Shown in pieces: positions 1-7,225 of a stretch of 64,000 bases of DNA. Source of the stretch: Pseudomonadota bacterium (GTDB lineage: Bacteria; Myxococcota_A; UBA796; CAJQPC01). Under the pieces are notes generated by a model. It did not search any database and was not told the DNA's origin. It was given only the letters and a program-made list of their open reading frames with translations. The stretch's first letter is position 1, and each line of letters begins with the position of its first letter. The position numbers were made by a program, and so were the translations under genes. The stretch covers positions 1 to 64,000 of the forward strand of contig JAAESX010000100.1 of the NCBI GenBank assembly GCA_024228935.1, given 5' to 3'.

Positions 1-129
1 CTCCGGCAGATGACGCCCAGGACCATTCCACGCCTCATCCGGGACATCGGGAAGGCGCTGAACGAGGTCACGCCCGAGAACTGCGCAGCCTGGTTCCGGC
101 ACTGCGGATACCTGGGTCAAGAGTCGTGA
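1..129 (+). mobile_element. IS630-family transposase, C-terminal end only
   Basis: The frame is open from the first base and stops at 127-129. The last residues contain the pattern ENCAAWFRHCGY, which matches the conserved C-terminal end of IS630-type DDE transposases (typically ECANYFRHAGY). Only about 42 residues are inside the window, so the catalytic D-D-E residues cannot be seen and it is unknown whether the rest of the element is intact. The regulator gene that follows starts only 20-27 bases downstream, so the element's terminal inverted repeat must lie in that short gap or inside the neighbouring gene's start region. The call rests on the short C-terminal motif alone. Confidence 0.7.
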
Positions 130-138
130 TCAGCGCGA

Positions 139-144
139 TAGGTT
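139..144 (+). promoter_or_regulatory. Candidate -10 hexamer TAGGTT for a leaderless Rrf2 mRNA
   Basis: TAGGTT fits TANNNT and lies 5 bases before the ATG at 150. No Shine-Dalgarno sequence precedes that ATG. It sits within 20 bases of the transposase stop, so the promoter may be at or inside the insertion-sequence end. Confidence 0.4.
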
Positions 145-149
145 ACTCG

Positions 150-578
150 ATGAACATGCTGTTCTCCCGCACCTCTGAGTACGCCATGCGTGCGGTCGCG
201 CACCTGGCCGCGCAGCCAACCGGCGAGCGCGTCTCGAGCGGTGATCTGGCCGGCGCCACCCAGATTCCGGGCCACTACCTGGCGAAGGTCATGCGCCGCC
301 TCGTCCGTGCTGGACTCGTCGATGGGCGGAGCGGCCGGAGCGGTGGCTTCTGCGTGGCCCGACCGCCCGCTGAGATCCGCTTCCGCGATGTGCTGGACGC
401 CATGGACGACACGCCGGACGAGGTCCGGTGTGTCTTCGGGTTCGATGCCTGCGACCCGGACAAGCCCTGCGCTCTGCACGCGAAGTGGGGCCCCCTGCGA
501 GCGACGTACGTCGCCTGGGCCTCGGAGACGACGTTCGCCGAGGTCTCCCTCGACGACGTGCTGCAGCCGCCGGACTGA
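150..578 (+). CDS. Rrf2-family transcriptional regulator, probably Fe-S binding
   Basis: A small winged-helix DNA-binding regulator of the Rrf2 family (IscR, NsrR, RirA). The N-terminus reads MLFSRTSEYAMRAVAHLA, the usual Rrf2 start, so the true first Met is ATG 150 or ATG 156; a GTG at 126 is in frame but would overlap the transposase. Counted from Met156, three cysteines fall at 92, 99 and 105 (C-x6-C-x5-C), very close to the 92/98/104 triad that holds the [2Fe-2S] cluster in IscR, so redox, iron or NO sensing is likely (inference). It is not beside isc, suf or NO-detoxification genes, so no target can be named. The gene immediately follows a transposase end. Confidence 0.9.
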   Translation: MNMLFSRTSEYAMRAVAHLAAQPTGERVSSGDLAGATQIPGHYLAKVMRRLVRAGLVDGRSGRSGGFCVARPPAEIRFRDVLDAMDDTPDEVRCVFGFDACDPDKPCALHAKWGPLRATYVAWASETTFAEVSLDDVLQPPD

Positions 579-599
579 CCGACGGGTCGAGGACGCCGG

Positions 600-605
600 T
601 ACACT
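600..605 (+). promoter_or_regulatory. Candidate -10 hexamer TACACT for the CotH lipoprotein gene
   Basis: TACACT is 6 bases upstream of the GTG start at 612, with no Shine-Dalgarno sequence in between. CTGACC at 575-580 could serve as a poor -35, 19 bases away. Confidence 0.4.
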
Positions 606-611
606 CGGCGC

Positions 612-3485
612 GTGTTGCTGCTCCTCCTCTCCTGCGAGCCCGACCCGGTGCTGGGGGACGTCGACCCGCGCGAGAGCCTGGCGGACAGCGAGCGGGACAG
701 CGCTCCGCCGCTCGCCGATGTGCGCATCAACGAGGTGTTCTCGACCGGCCCGGACTGGGTCGAGCTGTACGGGGCGGCGGATCTGAGCGGCTGGACCCTT
801 GTCGGTGAGGGCGATGAGCACGACCTGAGCGGCACGGTCGACGGCTTCCTCGTCGTCGAGGAGCTGGCGTTCGGCATCTCGTCCGAGGGCGAGCGCCTCG
901 AACTGGTCGACGCCTGGGGCCGTGTGATCGACGTCCTCGACGTCCCGGCGCTGCGCGAGGACCACAGCTACGGGCCCGAGCAGCTCGTCGAGGAGCACGC
1001 GCTCCTGGATGGCAGCGCCCTGGTGACTTTCGAGGAACCGACCGGCTGGCCGGCGAGCGCCACGGCCGGGTGGACCTCGGTGACGCTCCCCATCGGCTTC
1101 GAGGGGGTCGATCCCGACGAGGTGCCCGAGAACGTCGCGCTCGGGCGGCCCACGGACCAGTCCAGCGACTGGCCCGGCTACACCGGCGTCGAGGGGGTCG
1201 ACGGCACGCTCTCGAACTTCACCCACACGGCGACGAGTGACTTCGACCCGTGGTGGTGGGTGGACCTGGAGGCGGAGTACGGCGTCTCCGAGGTCCGGCT
1301 GTTCAACCGTGTCGGATGCTGCCCCGAGCGTCTGTACAACATCACGGTCGAGCTGCTGGACACGGACGGCGAGCCCACCTGGACGAGCGAGGTCCTGAAC
1401 GCCACCGACGTCGCGGCCGATCCCGGCGAGTCGCTGATCGTGTACCCCGACGCCATCGGCAGCCAGCTGCGCGTCTCGAAGGAGGCGGTCGGCGGCACGT
1501 ACGAGAGCGAGTGGCTGTCGCTCGCCGAGGTCGAGGTGATGGGCGTGACGGCGAGCCCGTACGCCGGCCGGATCGAGACGGTGGTCGAGGAGATGAGGGG
1601 TGTCAGCGACACCGCCTGGGTCGTCCTGGGGGTCACCGGAGCCGAGGTCGACCGCGCGCTGCTCGAGGTCGAGGTCGACGACGCCGCCGACGTGTGGCTG
1701 GACGGCATCGAGGTCGTCCCGGGCGAGCTGGACCCCGCGGCGGTCGTGGCCGATGGCTCGCTCGCCGTTCGCGCGACCACGCTCGACGACGAGGACTTCT
1801 TCCTGGCTGTGGACCTGACCGGCCAGCGCCTGACGGAGGGCGACCTGGCGTTCTTCTCGGTCCCGACGCCGGGCGAGCCCAACGGCCAGGGGTTCGCCGG
1901 GTTCGTCGCCGACCCGGTCGTGGACATCGAGCGCGGCTTCTACGAGGCCGCCCAGGCAGTCGAGCTCTCGTGCGAGACCTCGGACGCGACCCTCGTCTAC
2001 ACACTGGACGGCTCGGTCCCCACCCTCGAGAACGGGGACCAGGTGACGAGCCCGCATGCGCTCGAGGTGCCGACGACCAGCCTCTTGCGTGCCGCCGCCT
2101 TCCACACGGAGCTGAAGCCGAGCAACACCATCACGCACAGCTACCTGTTCCTCGAGGACGTGGTCGATCAGCCCGCGGCCCCCGATGGCTTCCCCGCCAC
2201 CTGGGCCGGGATGTCCCAGACGGCGGTCACCGCCGACTACGAGATGGACCCCGAGGTGGTCGACGCCATCCGCGACGAGCTGGTGGCCGGGCTCCGCGAC
2301 ATCCGCACGATGTCCATCGTGATGCCGCCCGAGGACCTGTTCGGTGATGTCGACGGGCTCTACATCCACACCCAACAGCGCGGCGAGGACTGGGAGCGCG
2401 TCGCCAGCATTGAGATCATCGAGGCCGACGGCTCGACCGGCATCCAGGTCGAGGCCGGCGTCCGCGTCCACGGCTACGGCTGGCGGCCTCACACCAACAC
2501 CAAGAAGCACAGTCTGCGCCTGGAGTTCAAGAGCGAGTACGGGCCGACGAAGCTGGAGTACCCGCTGTTCACGGACGCGCCTGTGGACCGCTTCGACAGC
2601 ATCGTCCTGCGCTCGCAGGGCAGTCGTGGTTGGCAGGACTTCCGCGATCCGGAGCAGGCCCAGTACCTGCGCGACAGCTTCGCGCGAGACACCGCTCGGG
2701 ACATGGGCAAGAGCGACGGGCACGCCACCTACGTTCATCTGTACCTGAACGGTCTGTACTGGGGGCTGTACAACCCGGTCGAGCGGCCCGACGCCGACTT
2801 CGGGGCCGAGTACTTCGGGGGCGACGCCGACGAGTACGATGCCATCAACCGCCGCACGACCACGAACGAGGCCATCGACGGCACCCTGGACGCCTACAAC
2901 GAGCTTCTGGCCATGGCGGACGAGGACCTGACGGGCGGCTACGCGGCCATCGAGTCCGTGCTCGATGTCGAGGACCTGGTCGACTACATGCTCATCCACC
3001 AGTACACGACGAACAAGGACGGGCCCGAGGTCTTCTCGTCGAACAACATGCGAGGCGTCCGGCGCAACGTGGACGGAGGACTGTGGCGGTTCTTCGTGTG
3101 GGACATGGAGTACAGTCTCTGGGCGGCCACCGACGACTACAACATCGACGTCGACGTGGCCGGCAGCATCTCGCACGTCTACGCGCGACTGCGCACGAAC
3201 CCCGAGTTCGTCCAGCGGTACAGCGACCGCGCGCACGAGCACCTGACCGGGGACGGGGCCCTGACGCCCGACGCCTGCGCCGCTCGCTACGACGCCCGCG
3301 CCCAGGAGATCGAGCGCGCCATCCTCGGCGAGTCGGCCCGCTGGGGGGACACGGACCGGTCGACCCCGTACACCCGCGATGTCGAGTGGGCGGACGAGCG
3401 GGAGCGGCTGATGAGCGAGTACTTCCCGTACCGGACCGACGAGCTCATCGAGCAGCTCCGGGGGCACGGTCTTTGGCTCGACTGA
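612..3485 (+). CDS. CotH-kinase-family lipoprotein with LTD, discoidin and chitobiase-C domains
   Basis: Exported 957-residue multidomain lipoprotein. The start is GTG, giving MLLLLLSC with a very short leader and lipobox Cys. In order: a lamin-tail-like domain (about 35-130, with INEVFSTGPDWVELYG), an F5/8 type C or discoidin-like carbohydrate-binding domain (about 170-305, NVALGRP..., WWWVDL), a chitobiase/hexosaminidase C-terminal-type beta-sandwich (about 435-515, VYTLDGSVPT) and a CotH domain (about 565-860: GVRVHGYGWR, LYLNGLYWGLYN, WDMEYSLW). CotH proteins are atypical kinases first described as spore-coat protein kinases; myxobacteria often export them on lipoproteins, where the substrate is unknown. 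The final 13 bases overlap the next gene, implying translational coupling. The domain architecture is clear, the activity is inferred. Confidence 0.88.
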   Translation: MLLLLLSCEPDPVLGDVDPRESLADSERDSAPPLADVRINEVFSTGPDWVELYGAADLSGWTLVGEGDEHDLSGTVDGFLVVEELAFGISSEGERLELVDAWGRVIDVLDVPALREDHSYGPEQLVEEHALLDGSALVTFEEPTGWPASATAGWTSVTLPIGFEGVDPDEVPENVALGRPTDQSSDWPGYTGVEGVDGTLSNFTHTATSDFDPWWWVDLEAEYGVSEVRLFNRVGCCPERLYNITVELLDTDGEPTWTSEVLNATDVAADPGESLIVYPDAIGSQLRVSKEAVGGTYESEWLSLAEVEVMGVTASPYAGRIETVVEEMRGVSDTAWVVLGVTGAEVDRALLEVEVDDAADVWLDGIEVVPGELDPAAVVADGSLAVRATTLDDEDFFLAVDLTGQRLTEGDLAFFSVPTPGEPNGQGFAGFVADPVVDIERGFYEAAQAVELSCETSDATLVYTLDGSVPTLENGDQVTSPHALEVPTTSLLRAAAFHTELKPSNTITHSYLFLEDVVDQPAAPDGFPATWAGMSQTAVTADYEMDPEVVDAIRDELVAGLRDIRTMSIVMPPEDLFGDVDGLYIHTQQRGEDWERVASIEIIEADGSTGIQVEAGVRVHGYGWRPHTNTKKHSLRLEFKSEYGPTKLEYPLFTDAPVDRFDSIVLRSQGSRGWQDFRDPEQAQYLRDSFARDTARDMGKSDGHATYVHLYLNGLYWGLYNPVERPDADFGAEYFGGDADEYDAINRRTTTNEAIDGTLDAYNELLAMADEDLTGGYAAIESVLDVEDLVDYMLIHQYTTNKDGPEVFSSNNMRGVRRNVDGGLWRFFVWDMEYSLWAATDDYNIDVDVAGSISHVYARLRTNPEFVQRYSDRAHEHLTGDGALTPDACAARYDARAQEIERAILGESARWGDTDRSTPYTRDVEWADERERLMSEYFPYRTDELIEQLRGHGLWLD

Positions 3486-4390
3486 GCTGGTCCGGCCGCA
3501 AGGTCAGCAAGGTGCGCCGCGAGATCCTGGCGGAGCACGGGTACGTCGAGGGCGCTCCGTGGAATCTCTACGTGAGCGGGCAGGGCGTCGGGCTGGACGC
3601 CGAGCTCCAGCAGCTCGGCGACGAGGCCCGGGGCCCGGTGGTCGGGTTGCTCGGGTCGAACCCGCTCGTCTCGAAGCGGGACATGTGGATCGCCATGGTC
3701 CAGCGGTACGGCCGGGGCAGCGCCTCGTGCCTCACGCCCGAGACGTGGGTGCTGGACCACGAGCCCGACCGTCGGCGGCTCGCGCAGGAGCAGGGGCCCT
3801 TCATCGTCAAGCAGGCCGGCAAGCAGCGACGGAAGGGCATCTCGCTCGCCACCTCGGCCGCGCAGGCGCTCCAGCTCCGTGAAGGGGTCGTCCAGCCCGT
3901 CCTGCCATCGATGCAGGTCGCCGGGCGAGCGTTCCACGTCCGGGTCTACGCCATCGCCAAGGCCGAGGCCTGGTACCTGCACCGGCACACCAAGGTGATC
4001 TACGCGCCCGTCGGGCAGCCCGTCACCCTGGCATCCGAGGGGGTGCCACCGGGGGCTCCGTCGACGCTGGACGAGCTGCTGCCCCACTTCGCGGATCCCG
4101 AGGACGCTCGAGACGTCCTGGGCGACATCCCGCGCAACCTGAAGAAGGTGCTGACCACGTTTCGTCTCCGCGCCCCGAAGGCGGCCACCTCGGCGGCCAT
4201 GCCGTTCGGCGTCGACGTGCTGATCGAGCCCTCGGGCGTCGTTCGGATCATCGAGGTCAACCGCCGTCCGAACCTCACGGGCACCGATGCGGCCGACGCC
4301 GCCCGCAAGCGACGCGTCTGGGAGGACACGCTCCGCGCTGCTGGTGCGCTCGGCGGGAAGATGCTCGCCGACCGACTCGTGGCAGTCTGA
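3473..4390 (+). CDS. Tubulin-tyrosine-ligase-like (TTL) ATP-grasp protein
   Basis: About 305 residues with the hallmarks of the TTL branch of ATP-grasp ligases: FIVKQAGKQRRKGI (ATP-binding lysines, about residue 110), QPVLPSMQVAGRAFHVRVY, and the Mg-ATP-binding end GVDVLIEPSGVVRIIEVNRRPNL. These enzymes join an amino acid to a carboxyl group through an acyl-phosphate; bacterial substrates are mostly unknown. The start is uncertain: TTG 3473 (MARLSWSGRKVSKV) overlaps the CotH gene by 13 bases, and GTG 3512 is an alternative. No signal peptide is present, so it should be cytoplasmic while its coupled neighbour is exported. The open frame extends far upstream but that part is antisense-like Arg/Ala-rich and not coding. 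Confidence 0.8.
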   Translation: MARLSWSGRKVSKVRREILAEHGYVEGAPWNLYVSGQGVGLDAELQQLGDEARGPVVGLLGSNPLVSKRDMWIAMVQRYGRGSASCLTPETWVLDHEPDRRRLAQEQGPFIVKQAGKQRRKGISLATSAAQALQLREGVVQPVLPSMQVAGRAFHVRVYAIAKAEAWYLHRHTKVIYAPVGQPVTLASEGVPPGAPSTLDELLPHFADPEDARDVLGDIPRNLKKVLTTFRLRAPKAATSAAMPFGVDVLIEPSGVVRIIEVNRRPNLTGTDAADAARKRRVWEDTLRAAGALGGKMLADRLVAV

Positions 4391-4395
4391 GCGTC

Positions 4396-4788
4396 GTGCT
4401 GCTCCTGTCCCTCGCCTTCGCCGCCCCGGCCGACCGGGTCCCGACCCCCCGGCCTGAGCCCTGCGTCGAGTTCACGGCGAACCCCTGCGAGGGGGAGATC
4501 GCCCAGGCCGCCGGGCTCGGGTACGCCGAGGTTCGCATCGCGCTGAACGGCGTCATCCAGGCCGCGCTCTACTGCCCGCAGCCGGAAGGCCTGGCCGAGG
4601 TCCACCTGACCTACGAGCTGACCGTCGGCTGCGACGGCATCGTCTCGGCGATCGAGGCCAGCGACGACGGCGGAGCCCCCGACGACTACGTCGCCTGCAT
4701 CGGCTCGGTCATCGAGAAGGCCGACTTCCCGGGCCACGACATGCCGGATGGCATGCCGGTCACGTACCCGGTCGACGTCGCATGGTGA
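4396..4788 (+). CDS. Small exported protein with AgmX/PglI-type TonB-like domain
   Basis: 130 residues from a GTG five bases after the preceding stop. The N-terminus MLLLSLAFAAPADRVP looks like a short cleavable signal peptide. The body (AEVHLTYELTVGCDGIVSAI...DYVACIGSVIEKADFP) matches the TonB C-terminal-like fold seen in AgmX/PglI and similar gliding-associated myxobacterial proteins, with two paired cysteines. The role is unknown; related domains often take part in envelope-spanning energy or motility complexes, but these stand-alone copies are uncharacterised. It overlaps the next gene by 7 bases. Confidence 0.65.
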   Translation: MLLLSLAFAAPADRVPTPRPEPCVEFTANPCEGEIAQAAGLGYAEVRIALNGVIQAALYCPQPEGLAEVHLTYELTVGCDGIVSAIEASDDGGAPDDYVACIGSVIEKADFPGHDMPDGMPVTYPVDVAW

Positions 4789-5183
4789 TGCTCTGGCTGG
4801 CTTGCGCGGACGCGCCCCCTGCGCCGGAGGTCGAGGCTCCGATCGAGGAGGTCCGGGTGGTCGAGGAGGCGCCCCCGGCCGGGACCATCGGTGGAGAGCC
4901 CATCCTCGCCCGGCCGGTGGTCCTGGGCGGCATCTCGACCCAGGATGTGGAGACCGTCGTGAAGCAGCTCGACTGGATGGCGTGTCACCGGGCCGGCATG
5001 GGCAAGGTGCTCGTCCAGTTCACGCTCTCGGCGAGCGGCTCGGTGGCGAAGTCCGAGACCGTGTCCAGCTCGCTTCGGAACCCCGAGACCGAGACCTGCC
5101 TGAACGAGCTGCTGCTCGGAGCGTCCTTCCCGGCGCTCGAGCGCGGTGAGAAGGCCATCGTGAAGTACACCTTCTCCTACTGA
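4782..5183 (+). CDS. Lipoprotein with AgmX/PglI-type TonB-like domain
   Basis: The leader MLWLACAD (ATG 4788; ATG 4782 is also in frame) ends in a lipobox Cys. A Pro/Glu-rich linker is followed by the domain VLVQFTLSASGSVAKSETVSSS...ETCLNELLLGASFP, typical of AgmX/PglI C-terminal domains. It is a probable paralogue of the upstream gene, with which it overlaps. No catalytic residues are seen; a structural or adaptor role at the envelope is inferred. Confidence 0.7.
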   Translation: MVMLWLACADAPPAPEVEAPIEEVRVVEEAPPAGTIGGEPILARPVVLGGISTQDVETVVKQLDWMACHRAGMGKVLVQFTLSASGSVAKSETVSSSLRNPETETCLNELLLGASFPALERGEKAIVKYTFSY

Positions 5184-5192
5184 AAGGGGCGC

Positions 5193-5999
5193 CTACTGAT
5201 CCGGAGGAGCCTGGGCGGCGAGCTCGTCGTGGGTCCCCAGGAGACGGTCCAGCAGGCCGATGGCGCCGTAGCTCCCGGTCACGTTCCAGTGGTGGAAGTC
5301 GTGCTCGACGCTCCATGGGAGGAACGGCCAGCGGTAGCCCGAGTGCGTGTGGATCGCGTTGGCGATGGCGAGCATCACCCACAGTCCAGCCGTGACCGGA
5401 TGCGTGCCGATCAGCAGGATGCCCGCAAAGATGGGCAGCAGGTTGCCGAGCAGATGCTCGACGAAGTGTACGTAGTGGGTGGCGATGCCGATGGGCTCGC
5501 GGAACTCGTGGTGGGTCCGGTGGAATCGTCGAAACAGGGCGGGCCGGTGCATCGTCCGGTGTACGGCGTAGAACAGCGCCTCCTCGATCAGCACGAGGCC
5601 CACCAGTTCGAGGCCGATGCGCCAGGCCGGCGGTGGCGCCGCGGCAAGGTCCACCCCTCGGGCCTGCAGCAGGAAGAACCCGAGCACGACGACCGGTAGC
5701 GTCCCGAGCAGCTGGTTCCGCAGGACCACCCCCACGGCCTTCGAGAGCACCGGTCCACGCCGGCCGTCACCGCCCTGGCGCTCCTGGATCCGGTACCGCA
5801 GGAGCCAGTCGGGCGGGTCGGGGGCGTCCAGCCGTCGTTCGAGCAGGATGGTCGCGCCGCCGAGCAGCCAGAACCACGTCATGTAGAAGCCGAAGCCCAG
5901 GCCGATGAACACCCCGGCGGGGCCGATGGCGCCGACCGTCGGGGCGTACCCCGTGGCGCCGAACACGTGCACGAGACCCAGAAGGGCCGCGCCGACCAC
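5193..5999 (-). CDS. Sterol desaturase / fatty acid hydroxylase superfamily membrane protein
   Basis: 268 residues with at least five hydrophobic segments and the clustered histidine motifs of the di-iron membrane hydroxylases: HRTMH, HRTHHEF, and HDFHHW near the end. Family members hydroxylate or desaturate lipids or sterols at the cytoplasmic face of the membrane using O2. The start is unresolved. GTG 5999 is the first canonical codon, but coding-like sequence (RTRFPYSPPRISDNLVYG) continues in frame to a CTG at 6056, so the protein may be about 19 residues longer. It lies 20 bases past the stop of a broken two-component gene on the same strand. Confidence 0.85.
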   Translation of the reverse strand: MVGAALLGLVHVFGATGYAPTVGAIGPAGVFIGLGFGFYMTWFWLLGGATILLERRLDAPDPPDWLLRYRIQERQGGDGRRGPVLSKAVGVVLRNQLLGTLPVVVLGFFLLQARGVDLAAAPPPAWRIGLELVGLVLIEEALFYAVHRTMHRPALFRRFHRTHHEFREPIGIATHYVHFVEHLLGNLLPIFAGILLIGTHPVTAGLWVMLAIANAIHTHSGYRWPFLPWSVEHDFHHWNVTGSYGAIGLLDRLLGTHDELAAQAPPDQ

Positions 6000-6077
6000 G
6001 CCGTAGACCAGGTTGTCCGAGATCCGCGGTGGGCTGTACGGGAAGCGCGTTCTCAGGCGGTCTCTCCTGGACCGAGG

Positions 6078-7203
6078 CTAGCCCGGCTCGGTCCGCAGAG
6101 CCAGGACCGAAGCGATGGCGTCCAGCAGTTCGTCTTGCATGAACGGCTTCGGCGGGAACAGCGCATCCTCGACCAGAGGCTCGGTGGGCTCGAGGACGGT
6201 GTGGCCCGACATCAAGACCACGGGCAGAAGGGGAGCGTCCTCGCGCAGCCGCTGGGCCAGCTCGGGGCCGCTCACCCCTGGCATCCCCACGTCCGTGAGC
6301 AGGACATCGGGCCGCTGCCGGGCCGCAGCGGCCAGGGCGCGTCCTCCGGGCTCGATGCGACCTCGACATGGTGACCCTCGCGCTCCAGCAGGAGCCGGAC
6401 CACCCGCCGGACCATTGGCTCGTCGTCCACCAGCAGGATGCGCGTCGCTTCGGGGGGCGTGGCGGAGCCGGTCGGAGTGCCGTGAGCCGGCTGGAGTGGA
6501 GCGGACAAGCTGGCCATCAGCCGGTCGAGGGCCAGTTCGGACTGTCCGTCGGGACCGGCCGTGCCGCGGTTGCCGTGGATCCGCAGCTGATCGGTCACCT
6601 CGGCTACACGCCTCAGGGCGCGCTCGGCCGCCTCGAGCTGCGGGCTGTTGGTGTCGCTGGTCTCCAGCTGCAGGTTGCCGAGCGCGACCTGGACCAGGTC
6701 TTTCACCTGATGGGCCACGACCGTGGCCAATCGGCCGAGCGCCACTACACGCTGCCGATCCCCGCACGCCTGCACGTTCTCCAGCTCGGCCCGGGCAGCT
6801 TCCTCGCGCTCCGTCCAGTCGTTTCCCGTGATGACCAGAAGACCGCTCCGGATGCGTCCGAGCCGGAGTCCGATCCACCGGGGGTCTTCTCCGGGCCTCG
6901 GACGATCTGGAACACGCGCTTGGGCGGGGCGTCCGTCGCCATGTCTTCCATGAACAGCGCCTGACTCCGCGCCAGCTCCTCGGGCGTCGGATGGATGCGA
7001 GCCAGCATGTCGTGGGCGTCGTCGAGCTCCTCGAGTGACCACCCGACGAGCCGCTCGGCGGCCGGGTTCATGTAGTCGAGTGACCCGGCGGGTGTCAGGA
7101 CGAACAGCGCGTCGTTGGACTGGGCGACCATCTCGGCCAGCACGTCATGTGCGATGTGGTTGTGTCCCATCGTCGGGCCCCGATCGGGCTTCGGTTCTAC
7201 CAT
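6078..7203 (-). pseudogene. PAS / histidine-kinase-dimerisation / receiver protein, two frameshifts
   Basis: Three overlapping frames together encode one protein. From ATG 7203 (or 7170) a PAS domain (DALFVLTPAGSLDYMNPAAERLVGW) runs to about 6900. In a second frame comes a DHp helix with the H-box LGRLATVVAHQVKDLVQV and then the start of a receiver domain (RILLVDDEPMVRRVV). A third frame after about 6340 gives the receiver phospho-acceptor region LLTDVGMPGVSGPELA, the conserved lysine (PPKPF) and the stop. No HATPase domain lies between the DHp and the receiver, so it was unable to autophosphorylate even before the shifts, or has lost about 120 residues. It is divergent from the oxidoreductase, starting 22 bases away. 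Confidence 0.75.
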
Positions 7204-7225
7204 GGCCTCCCGCCTGGAGAGACCG

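Noticed and set aside
117..3467. A 1,116-codon open frame on the minus strand
   Set aside because: It is antisense to the CotH lipoprotein gene, whose domains are recognisable. The antisense product is Arg/Val/Leu-rich without any motif, as expected from high G+C third positions. The same applies to long antisense or alternate frames at 17689-20997, 8759-10696 and 23086-25332.
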